Positions 44,453 to 53,784 of a stretch of DNA of 64,000 nt are shown here, one piece after another. This DNA comes from Alphaproteobacteria bacterium (GTDB lineage Bacteria > Pseudomonadota > Alphaproteobacteria > JANQMY01), in NCBI GenBank assembly GCA_028289425.1, contig JANQPL010000017.1, positions 310,001 through 374,000 of the forward strand. Reading direction: 5' to 3'. Numbering within the stretch: the stretch's first letter is position 1; each line of letters opens with the position of its first letter. The notes under the pieces are model-generated. The model had not been told where the DNA came from and did no database searches. It saw only the letters and a list, made by a program, of their open reading frames with translations. The translations under genes were made by a program, and so were the position numbers.

Positions 44453-45094
44453 TTAGTTGACGCTCAAAGCCACCGTTGTTGTTTGAGGCTCTTTGCCGAT
44501 CTTGTTCCACACCATCGGGTTTTCCGTGGACTGGCGCGCGACCCACCGGTAGGCCGTCTTGTCCCAGGCGTGAATCCGGTTGGTGACATTGTCCAGCACA
44601 TAATCGCCCTGTTCGGTCACCACGATCAGCACCGCATGCAGATTACCTTTTTGATTGCGCGCGGTGGCCATGCGTAGAGACTTTTCCGGCCACCCTGCGT
44701 CGATCAGCTTACGTCTTTTTTCCAGAGCGTAGTCTTCGCAGTCGCCGGCGCCCTTGGGATATTGCCAAACCTCCAACTGGTTGTGTTGCGCCCGATCCGT
44801 AACCGGCCGGATACGCACATTGGTGGAGGTGTTGATGGCGTTGAGTTCAATCCACCGGTTTTCGGTGAGCCGTACGGAATGCCGACTTGAGTCTTGATCC
44901 CGGCAGTCATTAGCGTGGCGCTCGCAAAAATCCACATAGCCCCTGGGCGCTGCGGCTTGCTCGCCCAAATGCATGGAGGATCCACCCGGAGGCTGATAGC
45001 TGCACGCCATCAAAAAGCCCCCGAGGGCCACCGCAAAAGCTGTTTTGAAGTGTCGCTTGGCGGAAGTATTCCGCCGATCTGTACCTGTCGTCAT
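44453..45094 (-). CDS. BTLCP transglutaminase-like cysteine protease, probable lipoprotein
   Basis: A 213-residue bacterial transglutaminase-like cysteine peptidase (LapG family). The triad is C119 in GDCEDYALEKRR, H153 in LHAVLIV and D168 in VLDNVT. The N-terminus ends in the lipobox FLMAC with Cys31, suggesting an outer- or inner-membrane lipoprotein, unlike soluble LapG. No LapD-type partner or large adhesin is adjacent. A terminator follows, and an inverted repeat GACAGT-N13-ACTGTC (45168-45192) lies in the AT-rich region upstream. Confidence 0.87.
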   Translation of the reverse strand: MTTGTDRRNTSAKRHFKTAFAVALGGFLMACSYQPPGGSSMHLGEQAAAPRGYVDFCERHANDCRDQDSSRHSVRLTENRWIELNAINTSTNVRIRPVTDRAQHNQLEVWQYPKGAGDCEDYALEKRRKLIDAGWPEKSLRMATARNQKGNLHAVLIVVTEQGDYVLDNVTNRIHAWDKTAYRWVARQSTENPMVWNKIGKEPQTTTVALSVN

Positions 45095-45272
45095 CAGAAA
45101 AACCCCGAGTCGTTCGCCTGCACGAGTAGGAGTTTTTCAGAAAATATTTGAAGACTAACCAATATCCGACAGTTATATTTATGAATACTGTCAGAAAGAT
45201 CTATTTATATTGTATTATTATTTGAAATGGATTTTGCTAAAACTTTAAATACTTACAGTTTGCTTGGACAAA

Positions 45273-45779
45273 TTAGGGCTTCCGTTGCATGAAAATACGT
45301 TCCGCGGCGTCCAAGCCGCTGTCGATTTCCCCTTGGCGCACCGCTACATGGTTCGGACCCAGCGCGCTTCCTTCTATCTCTTCAAAGCCAAGCTTTGCGT
45401 AATAGGGACCATTCCAAGGCACCGACCGGAAGGTGGAGAGGGTGACCAAGGGATAGCCCCGGCCTTTCGCCCAGGCACAGAATGTTTGGATTAGGCGGTT
45501 GCCGATTTTCTTCCCTTGATGAGCTGGGTCGACCGAGACCTCGTGGATATAGGCGCAGCCATCCAAGATCTTGGCGGCAAGGAAGCCGGCGGGGGGGCCG
45601 TCTTCTTCGGCAGCGATCCAAATCAATCCGTTGGCGTGAATCTCAAAAAACGTTTCGATCGGGATCGGATCGCTGTCCGCCACATCGTCCAGGCCGACGC
45701 TGCGAAAGATTGCACCCGCCCGCTGTTCGAGCTCGGGCAGGTAAGAGACATCATCGTCCTTCGATTGGCGGATTTGCAC
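45273..45779 (-). CDS. GNAT family N-acetyltransferase
   Basis: A 168-residue GCN5-related acetyltransferase. The acetyl-CoA loop reads VSVDPAHQGKKIGNRLIQ, preceded by ILDGCAYIHEV and followed by PYYAKLGFEEI. It acetylates an unidentified amine in the cytosol. It diverges from the GMC oxidoreductase gene. The 178 bases between it and the BTLCP gene are strikingly AT-rich. Confidence 0.87.
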   Translation of the reverse strand: MQIRQSKDDDVSYLPELEQRAGAIFRSVGLDDVADSDPIPIETFFEIHANGLIWIAAEEDGPPAGFLAAKILDGCAYIHEVSVDPAHQGKKIGNRLIQTFCAWAKGRGYPLVTLSTFRSVPWNGPYYAKLGFEEIEGSALGPNHVAVRQGEIDSGLDAAERIFMQRKP

Positions 45780-45887
45780 TGCTCACCATCCTTTCTCGCT
45801 CTGGCGCCGCGTTCTTGTTGGCGCTAAGTATAGTCTTAAAACAACCGATAGGCGGGCTTGCCGCGGCAGGATTTCGGAGGCGTCACC

Positions 45888-47537
45888 GTGCAAACATTCG
45901 ACTACATCATTATCGGTGCAGGCAGTGCTGGCTGCGTCTTAGCAAACCGGCTGTCGGCAGATCCATCGCTTCGCGTGCTGCTCTTGGAAGCGGGTGGCAA
46001 GGACAACAGCATGCTCGTCAAAATGCCCGCAGGTGTCGGCCGGCTGCTGTCCCACAAAAAGATGAATTGGTGTTTCGAAACCGAGGGGCAGGAACATCTG
46101 AATTACCGGCGCCTGTTTTGGCCGCGCGGCAAAGTACTGGGCGGTTCGTCTTCCATTAACGGCATGATTTACATCCGCGGACATGCACGCGATTACGATC
46201 ATTGGCGGCAGCTTGGTCTGGAAGGCTGGGGCTATGCCGATGTGCTGCCCTATTTCAAGCGGTCGGAAGATTTTGAGGATGGCGGCGACGACTTCCACGG
46301 CGAAGGCGGCCCCTTGAAGGTGTCTGCTGGACGGTCGACCAACCCTCTGTTCAGGACATTCGTCGAAGCGGGCCGTCAAGCCGGTCATCCGTTGACGGAT
46401 GATTTCAACGGTTTTCAGCAAGAGGGGATGGGGCCCTACCATCTCACCATTCGCGACGGTCAGCGCCAAAGTGCGGCGGCGGGCTATCTGCGCCCGGCTA
46501 TGGATCGGGACAATCTTTCCGTCGAAGTGCAGGCCTTGACGTCCCGCATTGTGTTTGAAGGGACAAAAGCGCGCGGCGTCGACTATGTACAAAACGGTGA
46601 GTCGCACACCGTGCATGCGGACCGGGAAGTGATCCTGTGCGGCGGTGCAGTGAATTCGCCTCAGACCTTGCTGTTGTCGGGCTTGGGGGAGGCCGATTAT
46701 CTGAAACGATTCGGAATTGATGTGGTTGCCGATCTGCCGGGCGTGGGCAAGAACCTCCAAGATCATTTGGATGCCACGGTGCAATATGAATGCACCCAGC
46801 CCATTACCTTCTACAGCCAAATGAACCCGCTGCGCGCTCTTGTCACCGGCATGCAGTACACTTTCTTCAAAACCGGACTTGGGGCCCAGAATGCGCTTGA
46901 AGCCGGGGCATTTCTGAAGTCACGCCCTGAGCTCGATGTGCCCGACTTGCAGCTCCATTTCCTGCCGGTCAACATGTATGACCACGCCCGCAAGCCGGCG
47001 GACCGTCATGGTTTTATGGCGCATGTTTGTCAATTGCGTCCCGAGAGCCGCGGGTTCATCGCTCTTAAATCGACCAATCCGTCAGACCCGCCCTTGATCC
47101 AGCCCAATTATCTGGCGACCGAAAACGACCGGATTGCAATGCGAGAGGGGGTTAAGATCACACGGGACATCTTCGGCCAGGAAGCCTTCGATCCGTACCG
47201 TGGCCCCGAATTGATGCCGGGTGCCCATGTGCAATCGGACGACAAAATCGACGATTTCATCCGCCGCACGGCGGAAACGATCTATCACCCCATCGGCTCC
47301 GTCAAAATGGGCACCGATGCAGAGTCGGTGGTCGATGCCCAGTGCCGCGTCCACGGTGTGGAAGGGCTTCGGGTCGTGGACGCATCGGTTATGCCGACGC
47401 TTGTGGGCGGCAATACCAACGCGCCGACCATCATGATCGCCGAAAAGATCTCCGATGCCATTCTCGGCAAACCGCCATTGCCCCCAGAGGTGGTGCAAGT
47501 GGCCGAAGATGACGTGCCGGTTGCCGCCGCGGAATAG
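45888..47537 (+). CDS. GMC family oxidoreductase (choline/alcohol dehydrogenase type)
   Basis: An FAD-dependent glucose-methanol-choline oxidoreductase of 549 residues. The FAD loop is IIGAGSAGCVLANRL, the GMC signatures are GKVLGGSSSINGMIYIRGHARDYD (signature 1, in part) and GGAVNSPQTLLLSG (signature 2), and the catalytic region ends in PIGSVKMG. It may oxidise choline or another alcohol. GTG 45888 follows GGAGG, so the TTG at 45858 is rejected. The C-terminus is Pro/Val/Ala-rich. Confidence 0.9.
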   Translation: MQTFDYIIIGAGSAGCVLANRLSADPSLRVLLLEAGGKDNSMLVKMPAGVGRLLSHKKMNWCFETEGQEHLNYRRLFWPRGKVLGGSSSINGMIYIRGHARDYDHWRQLGLEGWGYADVLPYFKRSEDFEDGGDDFHGEGGPLKVSAGRSTNPLFRTFVEAGRQAGHPLTDDFNGFQQEGMGPYHLTIRDGQRQSAAAGYLRPAMDRDNLSVEVQALTSRIVFEGTKARGVDYVQNGESHTVHADREVILCGGAVNSPQTLLLSGLGEADYLKRFGIDVVADLPGVGKNLQDHLDATVQYECTQPITFYSQMNPLRALVTGMQYTFFKTGLGAQNALEAGAFLKSRPELDVPDLQLHFLPVNMYDHARKPADRHGFMAHVCQLRPESRGFIALKSTNPSDPPLIQPNYLATENDRIAMREGVKITRDIFGQEAFDPYRGPELMPGAHVQSDDKIDDFIRRTAETIYHPIGSVKMGTDAESVVDAQCRVHGVEGLRVVDASVMPTLVGGNTNAPTIMIAEKISDAILGKPPLPPEVVQVAEDDVPVAAAE

Positions 47538-47700
47538 AGGTTTCTTTTTTCCTCAATCTCGATTTTGTGACTTGGCCGGGCTCTGTTAGCCTACTTATCG
47601 GGCGCGCAACGGTTGGAAGTTTCACAAATTGTCACTACCTTAACCTACTGTGACATATCTTCTGCCGGCCGGTTGCAGGCATCACATTGGGGACCTCAAC

Positions 47701-48021
47701 ATGAGACAATATCTAGCAGCGTTGGCGCTGGCGGGGCTTCCGGTTCTGGGAACGATGGCACCTGCAATGGGCGAAAGCTATCTGAGCGATACGCTGACAT
47801 TCGAGCAGTGGTGCGCGGAGCGCTATGACGACGAGCGCTGTGCCGAGAAAGATGAGCGCGACGTCCGCGAATATGAGCGGTCACTGATGAACCTTGAAGC
47901 GATCGAAACTCAACACAAGATTGAGCAGCGGAAAGAACAGGAATTCCGGGACCGTTACGAGCGGCAGGATGAAATCGAACCGGCCAACCGGCTGGATACA
48001 CGCTCGCCGCCGCCGCGCTAG
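47701..48021 (+). CDS. Small secreted charged protein
   Basis: I do not recognise this 106-residue protein. A signal peptide (MRQYLAALALAGLPVLGTMA, cut near AMGE) precedes an acidic, helix-forming region with two Cys, one in WCAERYD and one in DERCAEKDE. A Glu/Arg-rich helix follows (KIEQRKEQEFRDRYERQDE). ATG 47701 follows GGGGA; the earlier GTG 47650 is rejected. It is probably periplasmic, with a possible disulphide between the two Cys. Confidence 0.65.
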   Translation: MRQYLAALALAGLPVLGTMAPAMGESYLSDTLTFEQWCAERYDDERCAEKDERDVREYERSLMNLEAIETQHKIEQRKEQEFRDRYERQDEIEPANRLDTRSPPPR

Positions 48022-48091
48022 ACGCGCGTCCGACGCAACTTTTCAAACGATCGGGTTTTGGGCGATCCTGTTTCGGGGATGGCGGCGATAA

Positions 48092-48703
48092 CTAGCCGTT
48101 GTTTCTGATGAGATAGAGGCGCGGCATGGGATTCGACCTCAATTGATGGATGGGGTCTTGGGCGACTCGGTCCGCGTCGGGATCGATCAGCGTTCCTTTA
48201 TTAATCCGCTGTCTGACGAATACTTTCTGGCGCAAAACCGATTGTCCCTGAGTGACAAACAGGCAGCCGAGAATTCGGCATACGGTGCCCTTATCGTCCA
48301 TCAGCGGCAATAGCATCATTTCGAAATCGGCCTCGCGCTTGTCGATGGTGTAGCCCGTCGTGGCGAGCAAGCCCACATGCGGGCCGTCCATTACATGCCG
48401 GATGACGCTGCGCGCTGTTTCCGTACAGTCGCCGGCGAACATGGAGAAGATGTTCTGGTCGCGGAATTCTCGGCCAAAGATGGCACAAAGCCCGGTGCCG
48501 GCCAGTCTGAAGGTGATGTGTTCGTCGTCGTGTTTTTGGAGGATGAAGATCTGAGGCAAGTGAGAGCGAAGGGCGCAGGGGTCGATGGCATCGCGGGGGG
48601 CTGCCCGGTGCCCATTGCGGATAGCGTTCCAGTAGTCGAACACTGCTTTGGTGCCGGCGTGTTCGATCACAAAACGGCCGTCTGCTGAACGGTCTAACTC
48701 CAC
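48092..48703 (-). CDS. PAS domain protein (PAS_5 family)
   Basis: A 203-residue stand-alone PAS_5-type domain, a group common in Alphaproteobacteria. It begins with a helix carrying FDYWNAIRNGHRAAPRDAIDP, then LPQIFILQK and FRLAGTGLCAIFGREFRDQNI, which form the PAS core. No kinase or GGDEF domain is attached. Similar proteins are placed in c-di-GMP or stress signalling by neighbourhood only. It converges with the secreted protein gene. Confidence 0.85.
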   Translation of the reverse strand: MELDRSADGRFVIEHAGTKAVFDYWNAIRNGHRAAPRDAIDPCALRSHLPQIFILQKHDDEHITFRLAGTGLCAIFGREFRDQNIFSMFAGDCTETARSVIRHVMDGPHVGLLATTGYTIDKREADFEMMLLPLMDDKGTVCRILGCLFVTQGQSVLRQKVFVRQRINKGTLIDPDADRVAQDPIHQLRSNPMPRLYLIRNNG

Positions 48704-48862
48704 AACTCTGCCTCCAGGTCGTGCCTAAAGGGCACAACCCTTTTCATTGGTTGGGGCAGTGTGTTTCAAAGTGAAACGAATTGCCGCCCCAGGTGATTAT
48801 TGGTCATGTATGAGCAGTAACCGTGCCAACCGGGACGCGCAGTTTTGGGACGTTAATGCGGC

Positions 48863-49624
48863 CTATTTTTTGGGCTTGTTTTTGATGAGGCCGCGCCGCA
48901 ATGCGGTGCGAGACAGCGGGCCCGCAGGCACAGCCTCGACGCTGCCGAAAAGTTCCACGCCTGCGCGCCGCATGAACAAGATCAGGAAGCAGCCGAAAAA
49001 GAACCCTGTCACATGGGCCCACCAGGCAACACCCGGGTCCGCGGGATCGCTGAGCAAGGCGAAGAGAAGTTGAAGGCCAATCCAAAAGGTGAGAATCCAA
49101 ATGGCCCCGAGACGCACGGGAATGAAGATGAATGCCAATGGGATGACGGCGATGATCTTCGCCCGGGGATGCAGCAGCAGATAAGCGCCCAGCGTGCCGG
49201 ACACTGCGCCCGACGCGCCGATCATGGGGATGGTCGAATTGGGGTCCGCAAAGCCCTGGCTCAATGCGGCGGCGACACCGCACGCCAGATAGAAGAACAA
49301 AAATCGCCAATGCCTCATGGCGTCTTCCACATTGTTGCCGAAGACCCACAAGAACAACATGTTGCCTGCCAGATGGAACAAGTCGCCGTGCAGAAACATC
49401 GCGGTGAAAATCGTCAGGAGCGGCGGCAGCAGAAGATGATCCGGAGAAACCGATTGCGGTTCGAAATAGGCGGCCGGCGTAAAGCCCAGCCGATAGGCCG
49501 TCAGCTCCGGCGACCCCCATCCGATTGTGGTTTGCCAAAAATAGGCAAGCACGCAGGTGGCAATCAGCCCAAGGGTCACGTAAGGCCTTAGAAATGTCGG
49601 ATTATCATCGTAAAGCGGTATCAT
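48863..49624 (-). CDS. Rhomboid family intramembrane serine protease
   Basis: An active-site-complete rhomboid of 253 residues. Catalytic S138 lies in the GASGAVSG loop and H204 in WWAHVTGF. The L1 loop with FHLAGNMLFLWVFGNNVED is typical. It cuts membrane proteins within the bilayer; its substrates are unknown. A second rhomboid is encoded 0.8 kb away on the other strand, with a DsbA-fold isomerase gene between them. Confidence 0.93.
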   Translation of the reverse strand: MIPLYDDNPTFLRPYVTLGLIATCVLAYFWQTTIGWGSPELTAYRLGFTPAAYFEPQSVSPDHLLLPPLLTIFTAMFLHGDLFHLAGNMLFLWVFGNNVEDAMRHWRFLFFYLACGVAAALSQGFADPNSTIPMIGASGAVSGTLGAYLLLHPRAKIIAVIPLAFIFIPVRLGAIWILTFWIGLQLLFALLSDPADPGVAWWAHVTGFFFGCFLILFMRRAGVELFGSVEAVPAGPLSRTALRRGLIKNKPKK

Positions 49625-49735
49625 GTAGACTAATCCCCTGATTTCGCTTTTAGCATCACTTGAAGCAGCCGCACAATTTTCCAGAACAAGGCAGCATCAA
49701 GGGCGCCCAAGGCAATGCGTCCGGTGGGGTATACG

Positions 49736-50347
49736 GTGGCACAGTTAGAGTTTTTCTTCGATTGCTCGAGTCCGTGGACATATCTTGCATTTAGCCGCGT
49801 CCGGCGCTGGGCCCGAGACGACCGGGTGGACTTCATTTGGCGGCCGATATTGGTTGGTGGTGTATTCAATGCGGTCAATCAAGCCGTGTATGAACGGCGC
49901 GCGGCCCCGGACCCGCGCCAAAAAGCCTATTATGATAAGGATTTGCAGGATTGGGCGCGCTATTGCGGCGTGCGCATTGGTATGCCCCCTGTTTTCCCGG
50001 TCAGATCCGTGGAAGCGATGCGTGGGGCCATTGTGGCCGACAAAGAAGGAAAGATTGAGGCGTACGCAGCGGCAGTCTTTGAAGCCTATTGGGGGGACTT
50101 AAGAGACATCTCGCAAAAGCCCGTCCTGGAGGAAATCTGCGATACGGTGGGATTGGATCGGGAAAAGTTTTTTGCAGGCATTGCGGCCGACGACACAAAG
50201 GCCCAATTACGTTTCAACACGGAAAGCCTTATGGAGCGGGGCGGTTTCGGGTCGCCGACATTTTTTGTCGACAAAGGCAACATGTTCTTCGGCAACGATC
50301 GCGTGCCTTTGATTGAAGCAGCGCTGGGTGTGGCGCGACAAGAGTAA
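49736..50347 (+). CDS. 2-hydroxychromene-2-carboxylate isomerase / DsbA-family protein
   Basis: A thioredoxin-fold protein of the 2-hydroxychromene-2-carboxylate isomerase (kappa GST-like) group. It has LEFFFDCSSPWTYLAFSRV at the start, GSPTFFVDKGNMFFGNDR near the end and IWRPILVGGVFNAVN in the middle. The GTG at 49736 (MAQLEFFFD) agrees with family starts and has a G-rich Shine-Dalgarno, so I prefer it to ATG 49715. It has 203 residues. A role in aromatic catabolism or glutathione chemistry is possible. It sits between two rhomboid genes. Confidence 0.86.
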   Translation: MAQLEFFFDCSSPWTYLAFSRVRRWARDDRVDFIWRPILVGGVFNAVNQAVYERRAAPDPRQKAYYDKDLQDWARYCGVRIGMPPVFPVRSVEAMRGAIVADKEGKIEAYAAAVFEAYWGDLRDISQKPVLEEICDTVGLDREKFFAGIAADDTKAQLRFNTESLMERGGFGSPTFFVDKGNMFFGNDRVPLIEAALGVARQE

Positions 50348-50388
50348 CGAATAGGTGCGTTTCGTTACGCACAAGTGTAAGAGTGGTT

Positions 50389-51105
50389 ATGGTTCATTAT
50401 CGCACCGTTCATGACAGGCGCCAGCCAATGTTCAACGCCCCCAACGCGGTGGTGTATCTGCTGGCGCTGATCCTGGGCGTGCATCTTGTTCGGATTATGC
50501 TGCCGGGCCCCATGAATACCGGATTGGACGCGCAGCTCATCACCTATTTCGCCTTTACGCCGGCGCGGTTCTTCGGTGACCATTTGGGTGCCGCCTATCT
50601 GGAAACTGAATCCTATGTGTCGCTGTTGTCCACATTCATCACGCATACCTTCCTGCACGCGGATTTTACACACTTGGGGCTGAACTCTGTTTGGCTGCTG
50701 GCGCTGGGGTCGCCTGTGGCACGCTTTCTTGGCGCTTACCGGTTTTTCGTGTTTTACTTCGTGTGCGGAATATTTGGGGCGCTTGCCCACCTCTTGACCT
50801 ATCCCAATGAGATCATTCCGATGGTCGGCGCATCGGGAGCGATTTCCGGGCTGATGGGGGGTGCACTTCGGTTTATTTTCCGTCCGCCCTTTTCAGTGCA
50901 GGAAGACAGGCTGGGCAATTTGGGCGATCCGCGTCTGATCATATTTGTCGGTATCTGGTTTGCGATAAATATCCTGGTGGGTCTTTATGGGCTGGACCCG
51001 ACGGCGGAGCATCGCAGCGTGGCGGTTCAGGCCCATTTGGGGGGCTTTGTCGCAGGGCTCTTCCTGCTGCCCTATTTCCATAGTGGCCGGCGCGCTGGGT
51101 TTTGA
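50389..51105 (+). CDS. Rhomboid family intramembrane serine protease
   Basis: A second rhomboid, 238 residues, with S149 in GASGAISG and H216 in QAHLGGFVAG. It has the L1 features FLHADFTHLGLNSVWLLALG and EIIPMVG. ATG 50389 has AAGAG five bases upstream; GTG 50383 is possible. It differs enough from the first rhomboid to be a distinct paralogue, not a recent duplicate. It converges with the GDYXXLXY gene after four bases. Confidence 0.92.
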   Translation: MVHYRTVHDRRQPMFNAPNAVVYLLALILGVHLVRIMLPGPMNTGLDAQLITYFAFTPARFFGDHLGAAYLETESYVSLLSTFITHTFLHADFTHLGLNSVWLLALGSPVARFLGAYRFFVFYFVCGIFGALAHLLTYPNEIIPMVGASGAISGLMGGALRFIFRPPFSVQEDRLGNLGDPRLIIFVGIWFAINILVGLYGLDPTAEHRSVAVQAHLGGFVAGLFLLPYFHSGRRAGF

Positions 51106-51109
51106 TGCG

Positions 51110-51742
51110 CTAAAATAACCCCTCTTCGTGGTAGACCTCACCATCCACAATGAGCTGCTTGATGGCCGCCGTGCCGTTTTTCGCGACCGCTAGCAGGACG
51201 GACATTCTGTCCTCATTACGGGCGTCTTCAAGAGCACGGCCTTCGCCTTCCGGCACGAAATAGCTTTCAACGCCGTATTTGATCGACAGTTCCAAACCCG
51301 ATTGATCGCTTTCCCCGTCAGGGCGATCAATTTGCGGTGTGTCAGTCCCAAGATCGGTGACCGGTGCTGCCACATTCGAACGCAGATAGGCGCGGTGAAC
51401 ACGGCCCTTTACGAAAACTTGGTTGTCCGTGGCAGGCGTCGCCGGCAATTCCTGGTACAGCGCCACGGCTTCCCATTCCTCCAGCCCTTTGACGAGTTCC
51501 ACATAGACCAGGTCGTTACGCTCGAACGTATCGTCTCCTTCGAGCGTGTTGGTATTCAGTTGACTGATTTTATAGGTCAAAATCACATAATCGCCGCGAA
51601 ACAGGGATCGCGGATCGACAGGTTCCACGGATAGCTCAACCGGGACACCGGCTTGGAGAATCAACATCCGATCCCAAATCATATAGCCCAGCAGGCCAAG
51701 CTGGATGGCAAGAACAAGAACCACATTGACGGCCGTGCGCAT
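51110..51742 (-). CDS. GDYXXLXY domain protein
   Basis: A 210-residue membrane-anchored protein named for its motif, here GDYVILTY, in a domain that follows one N-terminal hydrophobic helix (VNVVLVLAIQLGLLGYMIW). The family is nearly always encoded beside a DUF2157 membrane protein, as here, where the DUF2157 stop abuts its ATG with no gap. Function unknown; a two-component membrane system is likely. Confidence 0.88.
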   Translation of the reverse strand: MRTAVNVVLVLAIQLGLLGYMIWDRMLILQAGVPVELSVEPVDPRSLFRGDYVILTYKISQLNTNTLEGDDTFERNDLVYVELVKGLEEWEAVALYQELPATPATDNQVFVKGRVHRAYLRSNVAAPVTDLGTDTPQIDRPDGESDQSGLELSIKYGVESYFVPEGEGRALEDARNEDRMSVLLAVAKNGTAAIKQLIVDGEVYHEEGLF

Positions 51743-53014
51743 CTAACTCTCGCCCCCGTCTGCCGTCAGCAATTGGCGCCGCACACGCTCCAACACGACC
51801 GCGCTGACGATCAAGATCAATCCGCCGACGATAAAGAAGATGGCTTGATCAAGCAGGGTGCTGAACGTTGTGAAATAGATCCAAAGCACCTCAATACCAA
51901 AAGCGGTAAACGCTAAATTGACAAAGAAGCGGTCGTCGTTTTCCAAACCGTAATCGACCGCCCAAACCGTCAGCCCGATATAGAACGCCGAATAGGCGTA
52001 CTGTGCGACATATCCTCCCTTTTCGATCAAATAGGGTGCGGCGATTGCTAACAGAGCCAAGGCGATCAGCACGCCCGCGTCCATCAAACGCAGATTGTCC
52101 GAGATGAGGGCCAGCACGATCGCCAAGGTACAGAAGCTGGCAAACACGCCCACCATGATCAGCCAGCCCATCTCCGTTTCTTTGGCGCCGCCAGACAGTT
52201 GAAGCAGGAAGAAACTGAAAAACAAAGCGAACAGTCCGTATCGGGTGAGCGCCGTCTCAAACACATACTTGCTGCGGATCTTCGTGAAACCGAATATGGC
52301 GACAGCAATGAGGACGTAGAGGGTAAACAAGTGGGTTTCGTCCCAGTCGCGGTTCGCCACGAAGAAGGCAAGATTAATGGCGCTCCACACCAAAAACGAA
52401 ATGGCCAGAAGATGGAGCCCGGCCCGCCATTTCCAAATCCAGGCGGCGGTAAGCAGCACCACAAATGGAATGGCGTATGGCAGATGCGGATCGTCTGTAA
52501 GGGACGTGACCCCGAAACTCCATAACCCAAAGAGGAGAATGGCAAGCGCCAAGGCCGGACGCGACGGCACGACGAGCGCAGCGATGGCGGTACCCACCGC
52601 CCATAAGAGAATGCCGTCGGGCCATTGAGCGCTCATGTGATAGGTCTGGCCTACCAGCATGATGTTCACGCCGAACAACGCCGTACCGAGCAGCACAGCG
52701 GCTTGCGCATAAGCCGGCATGGCGCGGGCGAACAGCACGGCGGCCGTCGCATATGTGGCTGTCATGGTGCCGCCCAGGATGATCAGGCGCTCCAGCTTGC
52801 CGAGACCCTGCCAATTGGCGGCCACATACGTCATGGCACCGAAGGCCAAAAGTATGGCGCCGAGCATCGCTAGAATGAATGGAATCGATTGGCGCGTCTC
52901 CGGCGGCCCCGCCGTGCGCAACATCTCCTCGGCTTGCTGCGGTGTTATAACACTGGCCGCAATCCAAGCTTCGATGTCGCGCTTTAATTGCCGAATATAG
53001 GCGCCGCGGCGCAT
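51743..53014 (-). CDS. DUF2157 domain polytopic membrane protein
   Basis: A 423-residue membrane protein with about twelve helices. The DUF2157 region (KRDIEAWIAASVITPQQAEEML, then FILAMLGAILLAFGAMTYVAANW) is at the N-terminus, and a DUF4401-like part follows. ATG 53014 has GGGGGAG upstream, so the earlier open codon at 53107 is rejected. Its stop directly precedes the GDYXXLXY gene. The pair's function is unknown. Confidence 0.87.
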   Translation of the reverse strand: MRRGAYIRQLKRDIEAWIAASVITPQQAEEMLRTAGPPETRQSIPFILAMLGAILLAFGAMTYVAANWQGLGKLERLIILGGTMTATYATAAVLFARAMPAYAQAAVLLGTALFGVNIMLVGQTYHMSAQWPDGILLWAVGTAIAALVVPSRPALALAILLFGLWSFGVTSLTDDPHLPYAIPFVVLLTAAWIWKWRAGLHLLAISFLVWSAINLAFFVANRDWDETHLFTLYVLIAVAIFGFTKIRSKYVFETALTRYGLFALFFSFFLLQLSGGAKETEMGWLIMVGVFASFCTLAIVLALISDNLRLMDAGVLIALALLAIAAPYLIEKGGYVAQYAYSAFYIGLTVWAVDYGLENDDRFFVNLAFTAFGIEVLWIYFTTFSTLLDQAIFFIVGGLILIVSAVVLERVRRQLLTADGGES

Positions 53015-53342
53015 CAAATTCTCCCCCGCTGAATCGACCGCACCATACCCTATCGGCTCTACCAAGTCTTTGCCGCAGAAAGCGCCGGTTTGGTGCAGTG
53101 CACACAAACACGACTCGAATGCTGCAGATGCGTCGTAACCCCCTTGCCAGATCTATACGACGCACCCAGAATATCCTCAAGGATACGTCCAATTCGGGCA
53201 GATTTTCGGCAAAACCGATCCCACATCCGTCCGATGGGCGCAGGCTGGCGACTAGCCACAAACAATAAGCGTGCGCGGCGCCGGCAGAGGCGAAACTTGT
53301 GCGCAACGCAAATGCGCCGTCGGAACCGTAGGAGGAGCGGCG
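53015..53342. other. 328-bp divergent intergenic region
   Basis: This lies between DUF2157 (minus) and a CBS-domain gene (plus), so it should hold two promoters. It contains the odd palindrome GTGCA-G-TGCAC at 53093-53103. I see no tRNA or credible small ORF. Confidence 0.4.
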
Positions 53343-53774
53343 ATGACAGTTCTAAGTATCTTAAATGAAAAGGGACCTGACGTTTGCACGGCTCAAGCAG
53401 GTCAGAAGATGAGCGACATTGCCCAGACGCTCCGCCAACGGAAGATTGGTGCCGTGGTGGTCACCGGGCCGGCGGGCGAAGTGATTGGCGTGTTGTCCGA
53501 GCGCGATCTGGTGCGCGCGGTGGCGGATGGCGGGGCGGGTGCCCTTGAACATCCAGTGCGCGATTACATGACAAAAGAAGTCGCCACCTGTGGCCTGACC
53601 GATCACGTCGACAGTCTCATGGAACGCATGACGAAGGGACGCTTTCGTCACATGCCCGTCGTCGAAAAAGGCAAACTGTGCGGCATTGTTTCTATTGGCG
53701 ATGTAGTGAAGCGCCGCATTGCCGAGACGGAGCGGGAAGCGCGCGATCTGCGCGAATACATCGCCACCGGGTGA
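53343..53774 (+). CDS. Tandem CBS domain protein
   Basis: A 143-residue protein made of two CBS domains, a module that binds adenine nucleotides. It has VVTGPAGEVIGVLSERDLVRAV in the first and GRFRHMPVVEKGKLCGIVSIGDVV in the second. It begins at ATG 53343 with GGAGG upstream. Stand-alone CBS pairs regulate partner enzymes or channels; the partner is not evident. It converges with the patatin gene. Confidence 0.9.
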   Translation: MTVLSILNEKGPDVCTAQAGQKMSDIAQTLRQRKIGAVVVTGPAGEVIGVLSERDLVRAVADGGAGALEHPVRDYMTKEVATCGLTDHVDSLMERMTKGRFRHMPVVEKGKLCGIVSIGDVVKRRIAETEREARDLREYIATG

Positions 53775-53784
53775 CGCAGAACTG

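Noticed and set aside
52374-53306. 310-codon open frame inside the DUF2157 gene
   Set aside because: It is the alternate frame of a real membrane-protein gene, with His/Arg-rich composition and no recognisable domain.
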